A stretch of DNA of 64,000 nucleotides from Corynebacterium efficiens YS-314 (GCF_000011305.1 NC_004369.1:2418001-2482000); one strand, 5' to 3'. Positions 1-10,185 are shown, numbered from the stretch's first letter. Notes: a model not told the origin generated them from the letters alone. A program made the numbers and translations.

Positions 1-1472
1 GAGATACCGGCGCTGCGACCACCGGGCACGTAAACCAGGTAGCGGCCGGCCAGGGAGATCTGGGTGGTCAGGCGGGCACCCTTGTGCCCGACGGGGTCTT
101 TGGTCACCTGGACCAGGACCTTCTGACCGGATTTCAGGGCCTGTTCGATGCGTCGACCACGTCCCCCCAGACCGGCGGCCTTCCAGTCCACCTCACCGGC
201 GTAGAGCACACCGTTGCGGCCCTTGCCGATGTCGATGAAGGCGGCCTCCATGCTCGGCAGCACGTTCTGTACGCGCCCCAGGTAGATGTTGCCCACCATC
301 GACGACTGCGAATCGGAGGTGACGAACTGCTCGACCAGCAGATCATCCTCCAGCACACCGACCTGGGTGACCAGACCCGTGCCGTCGGTGCGCTGGCGTT
401 CGCGCACAATCATGCGGCGTTCCATGGATTCACGGCGTTCGATGAACTCGCGGGTGCTCACCACGTGGCGTTTCTTGTTGCGGCCCTCCTCGCGCATCTC
501 GGTGCGGCGGCGGCGCTGCGCCTCCAGGCGGGTCGAGCCCTTGATGCCCACGGGCTCGTCAACCGCCTCGGGTTCCGGCGTGTCAACGGTGCTTGTCGAC
601 GCCTCATCCTCCGCCTTCTGCTGGACGGCCTCAACATCGGAACCCGATGCCGAACCGGTGCCCTTGCCACGTCCGGTACCACGACGACCACGACGCTTGC
701 GGGCCACGCGTTCCTGCGCATCCGGGTCATCGGTGTCATTGAGGTCCTCGGTGGGGATGATCGCGGGTGCGACGAAGATCGGTGCATACACCGGTGCCTC
801 CGTCGGCGGCGGGGTGATCTCGGGGATGATGTCCTCCAGCAGTTCAGCGTGGGCCTCCGCCTGGGCTGCGGCCATCAGATCAACCGGCTCATCTGACTGC
901 TGTTCGTCCTGAGACCGGGCCACCACCTCTGCCAGTTCGCGTTCAACCCTGTTCTCGATCTGCTGGATCTCATTGGCCACGTTCTTCTCCACGCGGCGAC
1001 GGATCTCCTCGTCCTCTGATGGGTCCGCAGCGTCGGTGTCAGCAGGGGCCTGTTCCGGGGTGTCCTCCGGGGCGTCCTCCGGGGTGTCCTCCACCACGTC
1101 GGCGAGTTCGCGTTCGACCTTCTCCTGGATCTGCTGGATCTCGTTGGCCACGTTCTTCTCCACGCGGCGACGGATCTTCTCCACCGGTTCCACATCCGGG
1201 ACGACCTCGGCCGGGGCCTCCTCCACCGGCTTGGCCAGCAGATCGAGGAGACGGGTGGCCTCCTCACGGCTCAGGGTCGACTGGGCGACCTTGACCAGAC
1301 CGATGGAATCCAGTGCCACCACCAGGTCCTTGGAGGTCAGGCCGAGCTGTTTGGCCAGCTGGTGAACACGGGTCTTCTCCCCCAACTGCGAACGGTCAAA
1401 ATCCGCGGCCAGCACGGCCGAGGGGGACACGTCCGTGTCATGTGCAGTTGCGGATGCCTTCTTCTTTGCCAA
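1..1472 (-). CDS. rne: Ribonuclease E/G, N-terminal part (gene runs off the window)
   Basis: Endoribonuclease of the RNase E/G family, which processes rRNA precursors and degrades mRNA. About 490 residues are in the window; the catalytic core lies beyond position 1. The start is a TTG (1472-1470) with GGAG just upstream; no ATG is available. Residues about 28-75 (beginning GEKTRVHQLAKQLGLTSKDL) resemble the IF-2 N-terminal helical module seen in actinobacterial RNase E. An acidic region with a duplicated segment follows, then an Arg/Lys-rich linker (RVARKRRGRRGTGRGKGTG), then the S1 RNA-binding domain from about residue 391 (NIYLGRVQNVLPSMEAAFID, later VTKDPVGHKGARLT). The S1 segment is a strong family match. 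The next gene downstream is outside the window. Confidence 0.88.
   Translation of the reverse strand, partial: MAKKKASATAHDTDVSPSAVLAADFDRSQLGEKTRVHQLAKQLGLTSKDLVVALDSIGLVKVAQSTLSREEATRLLDLLAKPVEEAPAEVVPDVEPVEKIRRRVEKNVANEIQQIQEKVERELADVVEDTPEDAPEDTPEQAPADTDAADPSEDEEIRRRVEKNVANEIQQIENRVERELAEVVARSQDEQQSDEPVDLMAAAQAEAHAELLEDIIPEITPPPTEAPVYAPIFVAPAIIPTEDLNDTDDPDAQERVARKRRGRRGTGRGKGTGSASGSDVEAVQQKAEDEASTSTVDTPEPEAVDEPVGIKGSTRLEAQRRRRTEMREEGRNKKRHVVSTREFIERRESMERRMIVRERQRTDGTGLVTQVGVLEDDLLVEQFVTSDSQSSMVGNIYLGRVQNVLPSMEAAFIDIGKGRNGVLYAGEVDWKAAGLGGRGRRIEQALKSGQKVLVQVTKDPVGHKGARLTTQISLAGRYLVYVPGGRSAGI
931..1179 (-). repeat. Internal duplication in the acidic N-terminal region of rne
   Basis: Two nearly identical stretches of about 80 bp lie at roughly 931-1009 and 1101-1179, offset by about 170 bp and in the same reading frame. 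Both encode IRRRVEKNVANEIQQI followed by a VERELA(E/D)VV segment, predicted to form charged helices. The segment between them encodes acidic TPED/APED repeats. Confidence 0.8.
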
Positions 1473-1718
1473 GGCGGACTCCTATTCTCTTATCATTTGA
1501 TCGCACTCGCTGAACCCGGGCGCTGGCAGGTGACCCGGTCATCCAACCGGTCTTCCACTGCCGCCGCCGCACAGGTGGTGGCGCGATCCTCGACGTCTAT
1601 GTGCAGGTTTTCAAAAATATTCGGGCGGTTCTCTAACAACCCTGTGAACCATTGTTCCACATCCGCGGGTTGAGGCTTGTATCCCACCACACAATCCGCC
1701 GGGGTACGATCCGAACCC

Positions 1719-2447
1719 ATGGGAGAAATTGAGAAACGCGCCGGGATGGAACCCACGCCCCTGTGGAAGTACATCCCCAGCGCGGCCCTGTTATCCATCG
1801 GCCTGATCTTCTGGGATATCCAGATGGTGCTCAGCATTGCGCTGATGGCAATTGGCATCGCATCCCTGGCCATCCCCACCCAGAACTACCCGAAGGATAT
1901 CGATTCCTGGAAGATCGCACCGTTCACACAGGCGGATAAGAACTATGCGGTGATGCATACGGTGATCCCCGCCGCGGCCTTTGCGGGAAATATCTTTATC
2001 GAGGACTCTCCGCTGGGCCTGCCACCTCTGGTGTCCTCGATTGGACTCGGCGTGGCCTTCGGGGTTTCCACTGTCTTCGCCGTCACCAGAACCACCGCGG
2101 TGTACCGCCGTAAAACCCGCGAACACGTCGAGCTGATCCTCCGCAACTCCTCATTGGAGGAGGTCACCACCTCAGACCTGGACGCATTGGACCATCCTGA
2201 ACCACGGATATTGGGCAGAGCACTCTTGGCCCATGGTGCCATTGATGGCACGCGCGTGATGGCCCGCCAGTTGGCCAAGGTTCTGGACTGGAGCGTGGAG
2301 CAGGTCCACGAGGTCGCCCGCCCCCTGGATAAGCACGGAATCACGAGCCGTTCCACCATCATGTCGGGTGGGGATCCCGCAAAGATCTATGTGGAACTGA
2401 CTGAAAAGGGTGTGGTGCTGTTGAGTGAACTGCACCGCGGACGTTAG
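1719..2447 (+). CDS. Membrane protein with a C-terminal winged-helix-like domain
   Basis: Unrecognised protein of 242 residues if the ATG at 1719 is used; an in-frame TTG at 1677 would add 14 residues, and neither has a convincing ribosome-binding site. Residues about 20-50 and 75-120 are hydrophobic and look like four membrane segments. The last 80 residues (RILGRALLAHGAIDGTRVMA onward, ending GVVLLSELHRGR) have the pattern of a MarR-like winged helix: a helix, an HTH-like segment, a glycine-containing wing, then a leucine-rich helix. A membrane-tethered regulator is an inference. It stands alone between divergent rne and the downstream pirin gene. Confidence 0.65.
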   Translation: MGEIEKRAGMEPTPLWKYIPSAALLSIGLIFWDIQMVLSIALMAIGIASLAIPTQNYPKDIDSWKIAPFTQADKNYAVMHTVIPAAAFAGNIFIEDSPLGLPPLVSSIGLGVAFGVSTVFAVTRTTAVYRRKTREHVELILRNSSLEEVTTSDLDALDHPEPRILGRALLAHGAIDGTRVMARQLAKVLDWSVEQVHEVARPLDKHGITSRSTIMSGGDPAKIYVELTEKGVVLLSELHRGR

Positions 2448-2523
2448 ATTGTAGACATATCAACAAGTTTTATGGTTATACTTGAGGCACCGCTTTGACG
2501 TCCTCAGCCCAGGAGCCACACCC

Positions 2524-3567
2524 ATGTCCAATCTTGATCCCCACCCAGATGAATATGATCTTCCCAGCGCGCAACCCGGCACCCCGATGAACCCACAATG
2601 TGAGGGCGGTGCCGATGTGGAGATCATCACCGCACGTGAGGTCCCCCTCGGCGGGCCCCGAGCCATGACGGTCTACCGCACGCTCCCCCAGCGTCAACGC
2701 ACCCTCATCGGTGCCTGGTGCTTCGTTGACCACTATGGCCCCGATAATGTCTCTCAAACTGGCGGCATGGATGTGCCACCCCATCCCCACACTGGCCTGC
2801 AGACCGTCACCTGGCTGTTCGAGGGCGAGGTCACCCACCACGATTCCGGTGGCAACCACGCGGTGGTCCTGCCGGGTGAGGTCAACCTCATGACCGCCGG
2901 TGCCGGCATCTGCCACTCCGAGGTCTCAGCCACCCCGGTCACCACCCTCCACGGGGTTCAGCTGTGGACCGTCCTGCCGGATAAAGACCGCCACGGACCG
3001 CGCCGCTTCGACCACTATGAGCCCCCGCAGATCAGCGTCGAGGGTGGTACCGCACGGGTTTTCCTCGGCGATCTATTGGGTGAATCTTCCCCTGTCACCA
3101 CCTTCACCCCCTTGATCGGCGCGGAACTGCACGTAAACCCCGGTGAAACCATGTCCCTGGAGGTCAACCCCGATCATGAGCACGGTCTCCTCGTGGATTC
3201 CGGGGACATCCAGCTCGAGGGCGTCACCGTCGCCCCGCGTGAGCTCGCCTATACCGGTGTGGGTGCAACGGTGCTGCGCATCCGCAATACAGGCGACACC
3301 CCGGCACTACTGGTACTCATCGGTGGTGAGCCCTTCACTGAGGACATCGTGATGTGGTGGAACTTCATCGGACGCGACCACGCCGAGATTGAACAATTCC
3401 GTGAGCAGTGGGAATCACATGATGAGCGCTTCGGCACCACCCACGGATATGTCAGCCACCACACCGATGGCCTGCATCGCCTGCCGGCCCCCAAGCTGCC
3501 CAATGCCTCCATCAAGGCCAGGGTGAATCCGGATCCAACCGCACGACCAGATTTGAGGATTAATTAA
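2524..3567 (+). CDS. Pirin family protein
   Basis: Bicupin metal-binding protein of the pirin family; some members are quercetinases, others affect transcription. The length of 347 residues is a little above the usual 230-330. The N-terminal cupin has the typical HPHTGLQTVTWLFEGEV segment with metal-ligand histidines, followed by THHDSGG and MTAGAGICHSE. The ATG at 2524 is preceded by CAGGAG at good spacing; the upstream TTG at 2482 is less likely. The stop directly abuts the next ATG, so it probably forms a two-gene operon with the AhpD-like gene, a pairing that hints at oxidative or aromatic-compound stress. Substrate cannot be read from the sequence. A TATACT at 2477-2482 could be a -10 element. 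Confidence 0.88.
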   Translation: MSNLDPHPDEYDLPSAQPGTPMNPQCEGGADVEIITAREVPLGGPRAMTVYRTLPQRQRTLIGAWCFVDHYGPDNVSQTGGMDVPPHPHTGLQTVTWLFEGEVTHHDSGGNHAVVLPGEVNLMTAGAGICHSEVSATPVTTLHGVQLWTVLPDKDRHGPRRFDHYEPPQISVEGGTARVFLGDLLGESSPVTTFTPLIGAELHVNPGETMSLEVNPDHEHGLLVDSGDIQLEGVTVAPRELAYTGVGATVLRIRNTGDTPALLVLIGGEPFTEDIVMWWNFIGRDHAEIEQFREQWESHDERFGTTHGYVSHHTDGLHRLPAPKLPNASIKARVNPDPTARPDLRIN

Positions 3568-4020
3568 ATGCGCTCCAAGCACGGACCGTACATCGATAAG
3601 TTCTACCCCGAGCCCTATAAGCAGCTGGTGGAGGTGTCCAAGACGTTGAAGAAGATCTACCCCGAGGTGGATCTCCCGGAATCCCTCATTGAGCTGGTGA
3701 GCGTGCGCGTCTCCCAGATCAACGGCTGCGGCACTTGTCTCAGCATCCATGTGCCCGCCGCACGCAGGGCCGGTGTCCCGGAGAAGAAGCTCGATGCGCT
3801 GCCGGCCTGGCGGATGGTGGATGAGTACACCGCCGAGGAGAAGGCTGCCCTGCAGCTGGCGGAATCCCTCACCCTGCTCGACCGCAATGAGGGACACCTG
3901 GCAGCCCGCACGGCCTGTAGTGTCTTCGCGGAGGAACAGGTGGCGGCGCTGGAGTGGTCGATCATCATGATCAACGCCTTCAACCGCATCTCCATTGCCA
4001 GCGGTCACCCGCTGCTCTGA
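3568..4020 (+). CDS. Carboxymuconolactone decarboxylase/AhpD-family protein
   Basis: Small all-helical protein of 150 residues. The redox motif CGTCLSIH at about residues 53-60 matches the CxxC-x3-H signature of AhpD-like alkylhydroperoxidases, so a thiol peroxidase or disulfide-reductase role is more likely than decarboxylation. It starts right after the pirin stop and is probably translated from the same transcript. A strong bidirectional terminator follows. Confidence 0.85.
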   Translation: MRSKHGPYIDKFYPEPYKQLVEVSKTLKKIYPEVDLPESLIELVSVRVSQINGCGTCLSIHVPAARRAGVPEKKLDALPAWRMVDEYTAEEKAALQLAESLTLLDRNEGHLAARTACSVFAEEQVAALEWSIIMINAFNRISIASGHPLL

Positions 4021-4031
4021 GCCACGGTGTA

Positions 4032-4080
4032 AAAAAAACTGCACCCACTGTCCAAGAGGGACGGTGGGTGCAGTTTTTTT
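4032..4080. terminator. Bidirectional rho-independent terminator between the AhpD-like gene and ndk
   Basis: A 16-bp perfect stem (4032-4047 with 4065-4080) contains A7 on one side and T7 on the other, so each strand has a U-tract. It separates two convergent genes. Confidence 0.93.
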
Positions 4081-4085
4081 GTGTT

Positions 4086-4496
4086 TTACAGGTTCGGGAA
4101 CCAGATGGAGATCTCGCGCTCAGCGGACTCAGGGGAGTCGGAACCGTGGACGACGTTCTCGCCGACGGTCAGGGCGAAGTCGCCGCGGATGGTGCCCGGG
4201 GTGGCCTTGGACACTGGGTCGGTGCCACCGGCGAGCTGGCGCCATGCGTCGATGGCGCGCTCGCCCTCGACGATGCCGGCGATCAGCGGTGCGGAGGTGA
4301 TGAACTCGACGAGCTCACCGAAGAACGGCTTGTCAGCGTGCTCCTCGTAGTGCTTCTCTGCGGTCTCGCGGTCAGCGACGCGGAGGTCAAGCGCGGCAAG
4401 CTTGAGGCCCTTGCGCTCGATGCGTGCGATGATTTCGCCGACGTGGCCGTTGGTGACGCCGTCTGGCTTGATGAGGATGAGAGTACGTTCAGTCAT
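4086..4496 (-). CDS. ndk: Nucleoside diphosphate kinase
   Basis: Transfers the gamma-phosphate between nucleoside triphosphates and diphosphates in the cytoplasm. The 136-residue length is standard. It starts [14 protein letters not shown], and the active-site histidine lies in [15 protein letters not shown] near the C-terminus. The ATG at 4496 is chosen because the upstream extension to 4544 has no family similarity. Confidence 0.97.
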   Translation of the reverse strand: MTERTLILIKPDGVTNGHVGEIIARIERKGLKLAALDLRVADRETAEKHYEEHADKPFFGELVEFITSAPLIAGIVEGERAIDAWRQLAGGTDPVSKATPGTIRGDFALTVGENVVHGSDSPESAEREISIWFPNL

Positions 4497-4554
4497 GCTC
4501 GCAGAGTCTACAGAACGACCCCGGTCCTGTCGCAACGAGGTCACCGAATGTGAT

Positions 4555-4875
4555 CTAGAGCTTACGAACAGCCTCGGCGACGGCCTCCGCGGATGCTCCC
4601 CTGCTCCACAGCTGTGCCTGACGGATGGCTGAACCCTCTTGCCCCTGGCTCTTTAATTCCTGGATCTTTTTCACCTGGTCCGCGGTGAACACCACCGGCT
4701 GGTCCACGGTCAATCCGGCGGCGCGGGAGCGCATGCCCACCACCAGGGCGATGGCCGCGATGATGATAGACAGGATCGGCACGATCACCGGGGACCCTGC
4801 GAACCTGGTGATCAACGCGACCACGCAGAACAGTGCCGCCACCGAGAAAGCCAGATTGGTCATGGGGTTTTTCAT
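4555..4875 (-). CDS. Small two-helix membrane protein
   Basis: Hypothetical protein of about 106 residues starting MKNPMTNL. Two hydrophobic segments (residues about 6-27 and 30-50) are followed by a cytoplasmic tail with [19 protein letters not shown] and a short helical C-terminus. The position, upstream of ndk on the same strand, agrees with conserved corynebacterial gene order. Function unknown. The start could lie further upstream, but no good ribosome-binding site is visible. Confidence 0.65.
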   Translation of the reverse strand: MKNPMTNLAFSVAALFCVVALITRFAGSPVIVPILSIIIAAIALVVGMRSRAAGLTVDQPVVFTADQVKKIQELKSQGQEGSAIRQAQLWSRGASAEAVAEAVRKL

Positions 4876-4951
4876 ACCCAGCACGTTACGGCGGGCCGGG
4901 AAACTTTTCCATACAGTGGGACCCATCACATCACTAAAGGAGGACAAGAAT

Positions 4952-5302
4952 ATGACTCTGGTTGATAAGCAGGACAACGAGGTCCGGGTCAGCAGGAACG
5001 AGGCGGACAGCCGCTACGAGATCACCTACGCCGACAGCGACGAGGTGGTCGGTTTCGCCGACTACGTGATCAATGACAATGACCGCATCTTCTACCACAC
5101 CAAGGTGGATGAGGACTACGGCGGACGGGGCCTGGCGTCCATCCTCATCCGTGAGGCCATCGAGGACACCTTCCCCACCGGGCAGGTCGTGGTCGGTGTG
5201 TGCCCGTTTGTCAGCGGATATGTGGAAAAGAACGGCTACGACGGTGGCTACCGCGCCGGCACCCCGGAGGACGAGGCCTTCGTCAAGGAGATGCAGCGCT
5301 AA
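4952..5302 (+). CDS. GNAT-type N-acetyltransferase (small YjdJ/Acetyltransf_CG type)
   Basis: Protein of 116 residues resembling the small stand-alone GNAT domains. The beta strand FYHTKVDEDYGGRGLASIL contains the acyl-CoA pyrophosphate loop in the form GGRGLA, and a conserved CPFVSGYVEKN segment follows. The start ATG at 4952 has an excellent ribosome-binding site (AAAGGAGG). Substrate is unknown. A terminator follows directly, so it is likely monocistronic. Confidence 0.87.
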   Translation: MTLVDKQDNEVRVSRNEADSRYEITYADSDEVVGFADYVINDNDRIFYHTKVDEDYGGRGLASILIREAIEDTFPTGQVVVGVCPFVSGYVEKNGYDGGYRAGTPEDEAFVKEMQR

Positions 5303-5324
5303 CCACGGCGCTAACAGTAATGAC

Positions 5325-5361
5325 ACAACCCCGGCGCACCGAAGTGGGGCGCCGGGGTTGT
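5325..5361. terminator. Terminator hairpin between the GNAT gene and the folC operon
   Basis: A 13-bp perfect GC-rich stem (5325-5337 with 5349-5361) with an 11-nt loop lies between convergent genes. Short direct repeats of AAGCAGCAGTC follow at about 5370-5396. Confidence 0.85.
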
Positions 5362-5401
5362 TCGTCGACAAGCAGCAGTCAAGCAGCAGTCAAGCAGCGT
5401 T

Positions 5402-5836
5402 CTAGGTGTGCTGGGTCGGCAGCAGGCCGCGCCGCATGCGCTCGATCATGTTCTTGCGCAGGTAGAGCAGATACGCCCACACGAGGATGAAGATCACCGC
5501 CACGATCCCCATGGAATAGTGGATGAACACACCGGCCAGGGCGAACACCTGCAGGGCGACGTTCATCGGGATCGACCAGCTGAACCGCTGGAGGAACGCC
5601 GCGAGGAACATGACCACCGCCACGGCGGTGACATACACCCAGTTGAAGGTGGTCCAGTAGGCACCGCCGTCCACCCTCAGGATCACGGTGAGCACCAGCG
5701 CGATGGTGATGGACTCCATGACCAGGGTGCCGGCCATCACCCCGCGGATACCCTTCATGGGATCCTTCGCCGGTTCGTGGCCCGGGCCGAGGGGGCCGTA
5801 CTCCACCGGGTCTCCGTGTGCGTCACGGGGGCTCAT
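5402..5836 (-). CDS. DUF4233 membrane protein
   Basis: Protein of 144 residues with about four membrane-spanning segments between residues 30 and 125 and a charged C-terminal end (KNMIERMRRG). It matches the DUF4233 family that accompanies folC in actinobacteria. Its start overlaps the folC stop by four bases, so the two are translationally coupled. Function is unknown. Confidence 0.85.
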   Translation of the reverse strand: MSPRDAHGDPVEYGPLGPGHEPAKDPMKGIRGVMAGTLVMESITIALVLTVILRVDGGAYWTTFNWVYVTAVAVVMFLAAFLQRFSWSIPMNVALQVFALAGVFIHYSMGIVAVIFILVWAYLLYLRKNMIERMRRGLLPTQHT

Positions 5837-7353
5837 GCAGGTTCCTTTCCGAACAGGGTGCGCGCGTCACCGGCGGTGACGATGGATCCGGTGATCACCA
5901 CACCGGAACCGGACTGGACATCGGTGTCCTCGGCCAGCTCGATGGCCAGTTCCACCGCACCCGGCAGGGTGTCGGCGACGTGCACGCGTTCATCACCGTA
6001 GATCTCACGGGCGTACTCGGCCAGCTCATAGGCATCCAGTGCACGCTCCGAGGTGGTCTGGGTGCACACCACCTCATGCAGGTAGGGCTCGAGGCTCCCC
6101 AGGATGCCCCGGGCGTCCTTGTCACCGAGCACACCGATGACACCGATGAGACGGCGGAAATCGAAGTCCCGGTCCAGTGCCGCCCCCAGGGCCGCGGCGC
6201 CGTGCGGGTTGTGGGCGGCGTCGATGAACACGGTCGGGGCGGAACGCAGACGCTCCAGACGGCCCGGTGATTCCACCTGGGCGAAGCCCTGACGGACGGT
6301 GTCAGCATCAAGCGGGCGGTCCGCGGAGGCACCGAAGAACGCCTCCACGGCGGCCAGGGCGGTGGCGGCGTTGTCGGCCTGGTGCTCACCGGAGAGTGGC
6401 AGGAAGATATCGGTGTACTCACCACCCAGACCACGCAGGACCAGCTGCTGGCCGCCGACGGCGATGGTGGACTCCACCACGCCGAACTCCATGCCCAGGC
6501 GCGCCACGGCGGAACCGGTCTCGGCGGCCTGCTCCAGGATCACCCGCATGGCCTCCGGATCCTGCTTGCCCACGATGACCACGTTCTCCTGCGGGGCGTT
6601 GACATCATCGCTGGCCGGGCGGGCCTTGATGATGCCGGCCTTCTCCCCGGCAATCTCGGCGATGGTGTTGCCGAGGCGGTCGGTGTGGTCCATGCCCACC
6701 GGGGTGATCACCGCGACCTGCGCGTTGATCACATTGGTGGCATCCCAACGACCACCCAGGCCGACCTCGATGACACCGACATCCACCGGCGCATCCGCGA
6801 AGGCTGCATAGGCCAGGGTGATCAGGGTCTCGAACTTGCTCATCCGCGGGCCACCCTCGGAGAGGGAGTGTTCATCGGCCATCTCGAGGTACGGCTTGAC
6901 CTCGTTGTAGATGCGCACGAAATCACGCGGGTGGATCGGCTTCCCGTCGATCGCGATGCGTTCGGTGATCAGCTGCAGGTGCGGGCTGGTGGTCCGGCCG
7001 GTGCGCCGGTGGAAGGCACGCAGCAGCGACTCCACCATGCGGGTGGTGGAGGTTTTGCCGTTGGTGCCCGCGATATGGATGGAGGCGAACGTGTCCTGTG
7101 GCTTGCCCATCAGGTCCATGACATAGGACATGCGCCTGAAGGTGGGGTCGATCTTGGTTTCCTGCCAGCGCTCATCGAGTTCCGCCTCGACGATGGCCAG
7201 CTGCGCCAGTTCCTCCGGGGTGATCTCCAGGGGCGCGGGGTTCTCCCGTTCCTCATCGAGGTCGCCTGCGAGATCCAACGGCAGGGACAGTCCTGCCTCA
7301 TTGAGCGTCACGTCGCCGAATTCGCCGTATTCACGCTCGTCTTGTGTTGCCAC
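5833..7353 (-). CDS. folC: Bifunctional folylpolyglutamate synthase/dihydrofolate synthase
   Basis: Adds glutamate to dihydropteroate and to folates with ATP in the cytoplasm. The 506-residue protein has the P-loop IHIAGTNGKTSTTRM near residue 92, the Mur-ligase-type VGLGGRWDATNVI segment and VFIDAAHNPHGA in the C-terminal domain. The start is a GTG at 7353 that shares one base with the valS stop, so valS, folC and the DUF4233 gene form a tight operon. The N-terminal 50 residues are an acidic extension. Confidence 0.96.
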   Translation of the reverse strand: MATQDEREYGEFGDVTLNEAGLSLPLDLAGDLDEERENPAPLEITPEELAQLAIVEAELDERWQETKIDPTFRRMSYVMDLMGKPQDTFASIHIAGTNGKTSTTRMVESLLRAFHRRTGRTTSPHLQLITERIAIDGKPIHPRDFVRIYNEVKPYLEMADEHSLSEGGPRMSKFETLITLAYAAFADAPVDVGVIEVGLGGRWDATNVINAQVAVITPVGMDHTDRLGNTIAEIAGEKAGIIKARPASDDVNAPQENVVIVGKQDPEAMRVILEQAAETGSAVARLGMEFGVVESTIAVGGQQLVLRGLGGEYTDIFLPLSGEHQADNAATALAAVEAFFGASADRPLDADTVRQGFAQVESPGRLERLRSAPTVFIDAAHNPHGAAALGAALDRDFDFRRLIGVIGVLGDKDARGILGSLEPYLHEVVCTQTTSERALDAYELAEYAREIYGDERVHVADTLPGAVELAIELAEDTDVQSGSGVVITGSIVTAGDARTLFGKEPA

Positions 7354-10055
7354 TAACCCAGTTCCTCCAGTCGTTTGGTAATGCGTTCCACTTCTTCCCG
7401 GGCCACCTGCTGGCGGCCACGGATCTTCTCCACCACCGCATCCGGCGCCTTGGCCAGGAAGGCCTCGTTGCCGAGCTTCTTGCCCGTGGTCTCGAGTTCC
7501 TTGTTGGCGGTGGCGAGGTCCTTCTCCAGACGCTTGCGCTCCGCGGCCACATCCACCGTGCCGGAGGTGTCCAGTTCCACGGTGATGGTGGCGGTGCTCA
7601 GGCGGATCTCCAGGCTTGCCGACTCCTCAAAATCCTCAGCCGGTTCCTCGATGCGCACCAGGGCACGCACCGCACCCTCGAGCTCAGTGAGGTCACACGC
7701 GGCGAAGTCCAGGCGGGCCGGCACCTTCTGGGAGGGCTTGACCCCCTGGTCGGAGCGGAAACGACGGATCTCGGTGACGAGCTTCTCGACGTCCGCGATG
7801 CGGCGGGCGGCATCGGCATCCACGGCGGCACCACCGTTGGTGTCGGCCGGGGTGGGCCAGGAGGAGGTGACGATGGACTCGCCATCGGTCAGTGCCTTCC
7901 ACAGCACCTCGGTGACAAACGGCATGGCCGGGTGCAGCAGACGCAGCAGTGCATCCAGGACATGGCCGAGCACCTGCTGGGTGTTGCGGCCGCGCTCGGT
8001 GACGCCCTCACGGGGGATCTGGACCTTGGCGATCTCCAGGTACCAGTCACAGAACTCATTCCACGCGAAGTGGTAGAGCTCCTCATTGGCCTTGGCGAAC
8101 TGGTAGTTGTCCAGGTAGTCATCGACGTGGCCACGAACCTCCTCGAGGCGGTCGAGGATCCAGCGGTCGGCGTCGGTGAGCTCGGCACGCTCGGGCAGCC
8201 CCTCGGACACCGCACCGTTCATGAGGGCGAAACGGGTGGCGTTGAACAGCTTGGTGGCGAAGTTACGGGAACTCTGCGCGGAGTCCTCACCGACCGGCAG
8301 GTCCACACCGGGGTTGGCACCACGGGCCAGGGTGAAGCGCAGGGCATCCGCACCGTAGTTGTCCACCCAGTCCATGGGATCAATGCCGTTGCCCAGCGAC
8401 TTGGACATCTTGCGGCCGTGCTCATCACGGACCAGGCCGTGGAGGAACAGGTCGGTGAACGGGACCTGCGGGCGGCCGTCGGTGCCCTCACCGAGCAACT
8501 CCGGGGTCTCCTTCGCGGCGAAGGTGCCGAACATCATCATGCGGGCAACCCAGAAGAACAGGATGTCATAGGCGGTGACCAGCACGGAGGTGGGATAGAA
8601 CTTGTCCAGCTCCGGGGTCTTGTCCGGCCAGCCCATCGTGGAGAACGGCCACAGCGCGGAGGAGAACCAGGTGTCCAGGACATCCGGGTCCTGGGTGTAA
8701 CCCTCAGGGGCCTGCTCATCGGGTCCGACGCAGATGACATCACCGTCGGGTCCGTACCAGATCGGGATGCGGTGGCCCCACCACAGCTGTCGCGAGATGC
8801 ACCAGTCGTGCATGTCATCAACCCAGTCGAAGTAGCGTGGCTCCAGGGACTTAGGGTGGATGGTGGTGTCGCCTGCACGGACGGCGTCGCCGGACATCTT
8901 CGCCAACTCCTCGACCTTGACCCACCACTGCAGGGACAGGCGTGGCTCAATGGCCTCACCGGAACGCTCGGAGTGGCCGACGGAGTGGACGTAGGGGCGG
9001 ACCTCCTTGACAATGCGGCCCTGCTCCGCGAGTGCCTCGCGGACCTTGACGCGGGCCTCCTCGCGGGTCATGCCGTCGAACTGCGTGCCGGTGTCGGCAA
9101 TGCGGCCGGTCTTGTCCATGATGGTCGGCATATCCAGGTGGTGGCGCAGTCCCAGGGCGTAGTCATTGGGGTCGTGTGCCGGGGTGATCTTCACCGCGCC
9201 GGAACCGAACTCCGGATCCACATAATCATCGGCGACCACCTTCAGGGTGAGGTCATCGCGGAACGGGTGCGGCAGGGTGGTGCCCACCAGATGGCGGTAG
9301 CGCTCGTCGTCAGGGTGGACGGCCACGGCGACGTCGCCGAGCATGGTTTCCACGCGGGTGGTGGCGACAACCACGTGTGGCTCGTCGTCGTTAAGCGAAC
9401 CGTAACGGATCGAGACCAGCTCGCCCTCGACGTCCTTGTACACGACCTCGATGTCGGACACGGCGGTCTCCAGGACCGGGGACCAGTTGACCAGGCGGTT
9501 GGCCTGGTAGATCATGCCGGAATCATAGAGCTTCTTGAAGATGGTCTGCACCGCACGCGACAGGCCCTCATCCAGGGTGAAACGCTCACGGGACCAGTCG
9601 ACGGAATCACCGATGGCGCGCATCTGCTCACCGATCTTGCCGCCGTATTCCTTCTTCCACTCCCAGACCTTCTCAATGAACTCCTCGCGGGAGTAGTCAT
9701 AGCGGGACTTGCCCTCGGTCTCCTTGAGCATCTCCTCCACCTTGGTCTGGGTGGCGATGCCCGCGTGGTCCATGCCCGGCAGCCACAGCACCTCGAAGCC
9801 CTGCATGCGCTTGCGTCGCGCCAGGGCATCCATGAGGGTGTGGTCGAGTGCGTGGCCCATGTGCAGCTGGCCGGTCACATTCGGAGGTGGCAGAACAATG
9901 GAGTAGCCAGGCTTCTCGCTAGCTGGATCGGCGGTGAAATAACCGGCATCCACCCAACCCTGGTAGAGATCCGCCTCCACGGCCTTCGGATCCCAGGATT
10001 TGGGCAGTTTGTCTGCGCGGTTCTGGCTTGGGTTCTCATTATTCTGGTCAGTCAC
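7353..10055 (-). CDS. valS: Valyl-tRNA synthetase
   Basis: Class I aminoacyl-tRNA synthetase that charges tRNA-Val and edits mischarged threonine. It carries the HIGH-type signature [15 protein letters not shown] and KMSKS ([12 protein letters not shown]). The C-terminal coiled-coil arm ([20 protein letters not shown]) is present. The start is taken as GTG at 10055 ([10 protein letters not shown]), giving 900 residues in line with relatives; an ATG pair at 10064-10067 is an alternative. It is the first gene of the valS-folC-DUF4233 operon. Confidence 0.96.
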   Translation of the reverse strand: MTDQNNENPSQNRADKLPKSWDPKAVEADLYQGWVDAGYFTADPASEKPGYSIVLPPPNVTGQLHMGHALDHTLMDALARRKRMQGFEVLWLPGMDHAGIATQTKVEEMLKETEGKSRYDYSREEFIEKVWEWKKEYGGKIGEQMRAIGDSVDWSRERFTLDEGLSRAVQTIFKKLYDSGMIYQANRLVNWSPVLETAVSDIEVVYKDVEGELVSIRYGSLNDDEPHVVVATTRVETMLGDVAVAVHPDDERYRHLVGTTLPHPFRDDLTLKVVADDYVDPEFGSGAVKITPAHDPNDYALGLRHHLDMPTIMDKTGRIADTGTQFDGMTREEARVKVREALAEQGRIVKEVRPYVHSVGHSERSGEAIEPRLSLQWWVKVEELAKMSGDAVRAGDTTIHPKSLEPRYFDWVDDMHDWCISRQLWWGHRIPIWYGPDGDVICVGPDEQAPEGYTQDPDVLDTWFSSALWPFSTMGWPDKTPELDKFYPTSVLVTAYDILFFWVARMMMFGTFAAKETPELLGEGTDGRPQVPFTDLFLHGLVRDEHGRKMSKSLGNGIDPMDWVDNYGADALRFTLARGANPGVDLPVGEDSAQSSRNFATKLFNATRFALMNGAVSEGLPERAELTDADRWILDRLEEVRGHVDDYLDNYQFAKANEELYHFAWNEFCDWYLEIAKVQIPREGVTERGRNTQQVLGHVLDALLRLLHPAMPFVTEVLWKALTDGESIVTSSWPTPADTNGGAAVDADAARRIADVEKLVTEIRRFRSDQGVKPSQKVPARLDFAACDLTELEGAVRALVRIEEPAEDFEESASLEIRLSTATITVELDTSGTVDVAAERKRLEKDLATANKELETTGKKLGNEAFLAKAPDAVVEKIRGRQQVAREEVERITKRLEELG

Positions 10056-10185
10056 GCAGACCATCATAACCCCTGGGGTGCTGCTTTCTATATGCAGGTG
10101 TTTCTGCCATTTATCACCGGCAGCACCCCTGTATGGCCTGCGCATTCGCACTGCAGGTCCAGTGTTCCGCACCTAGGCTCAATAT

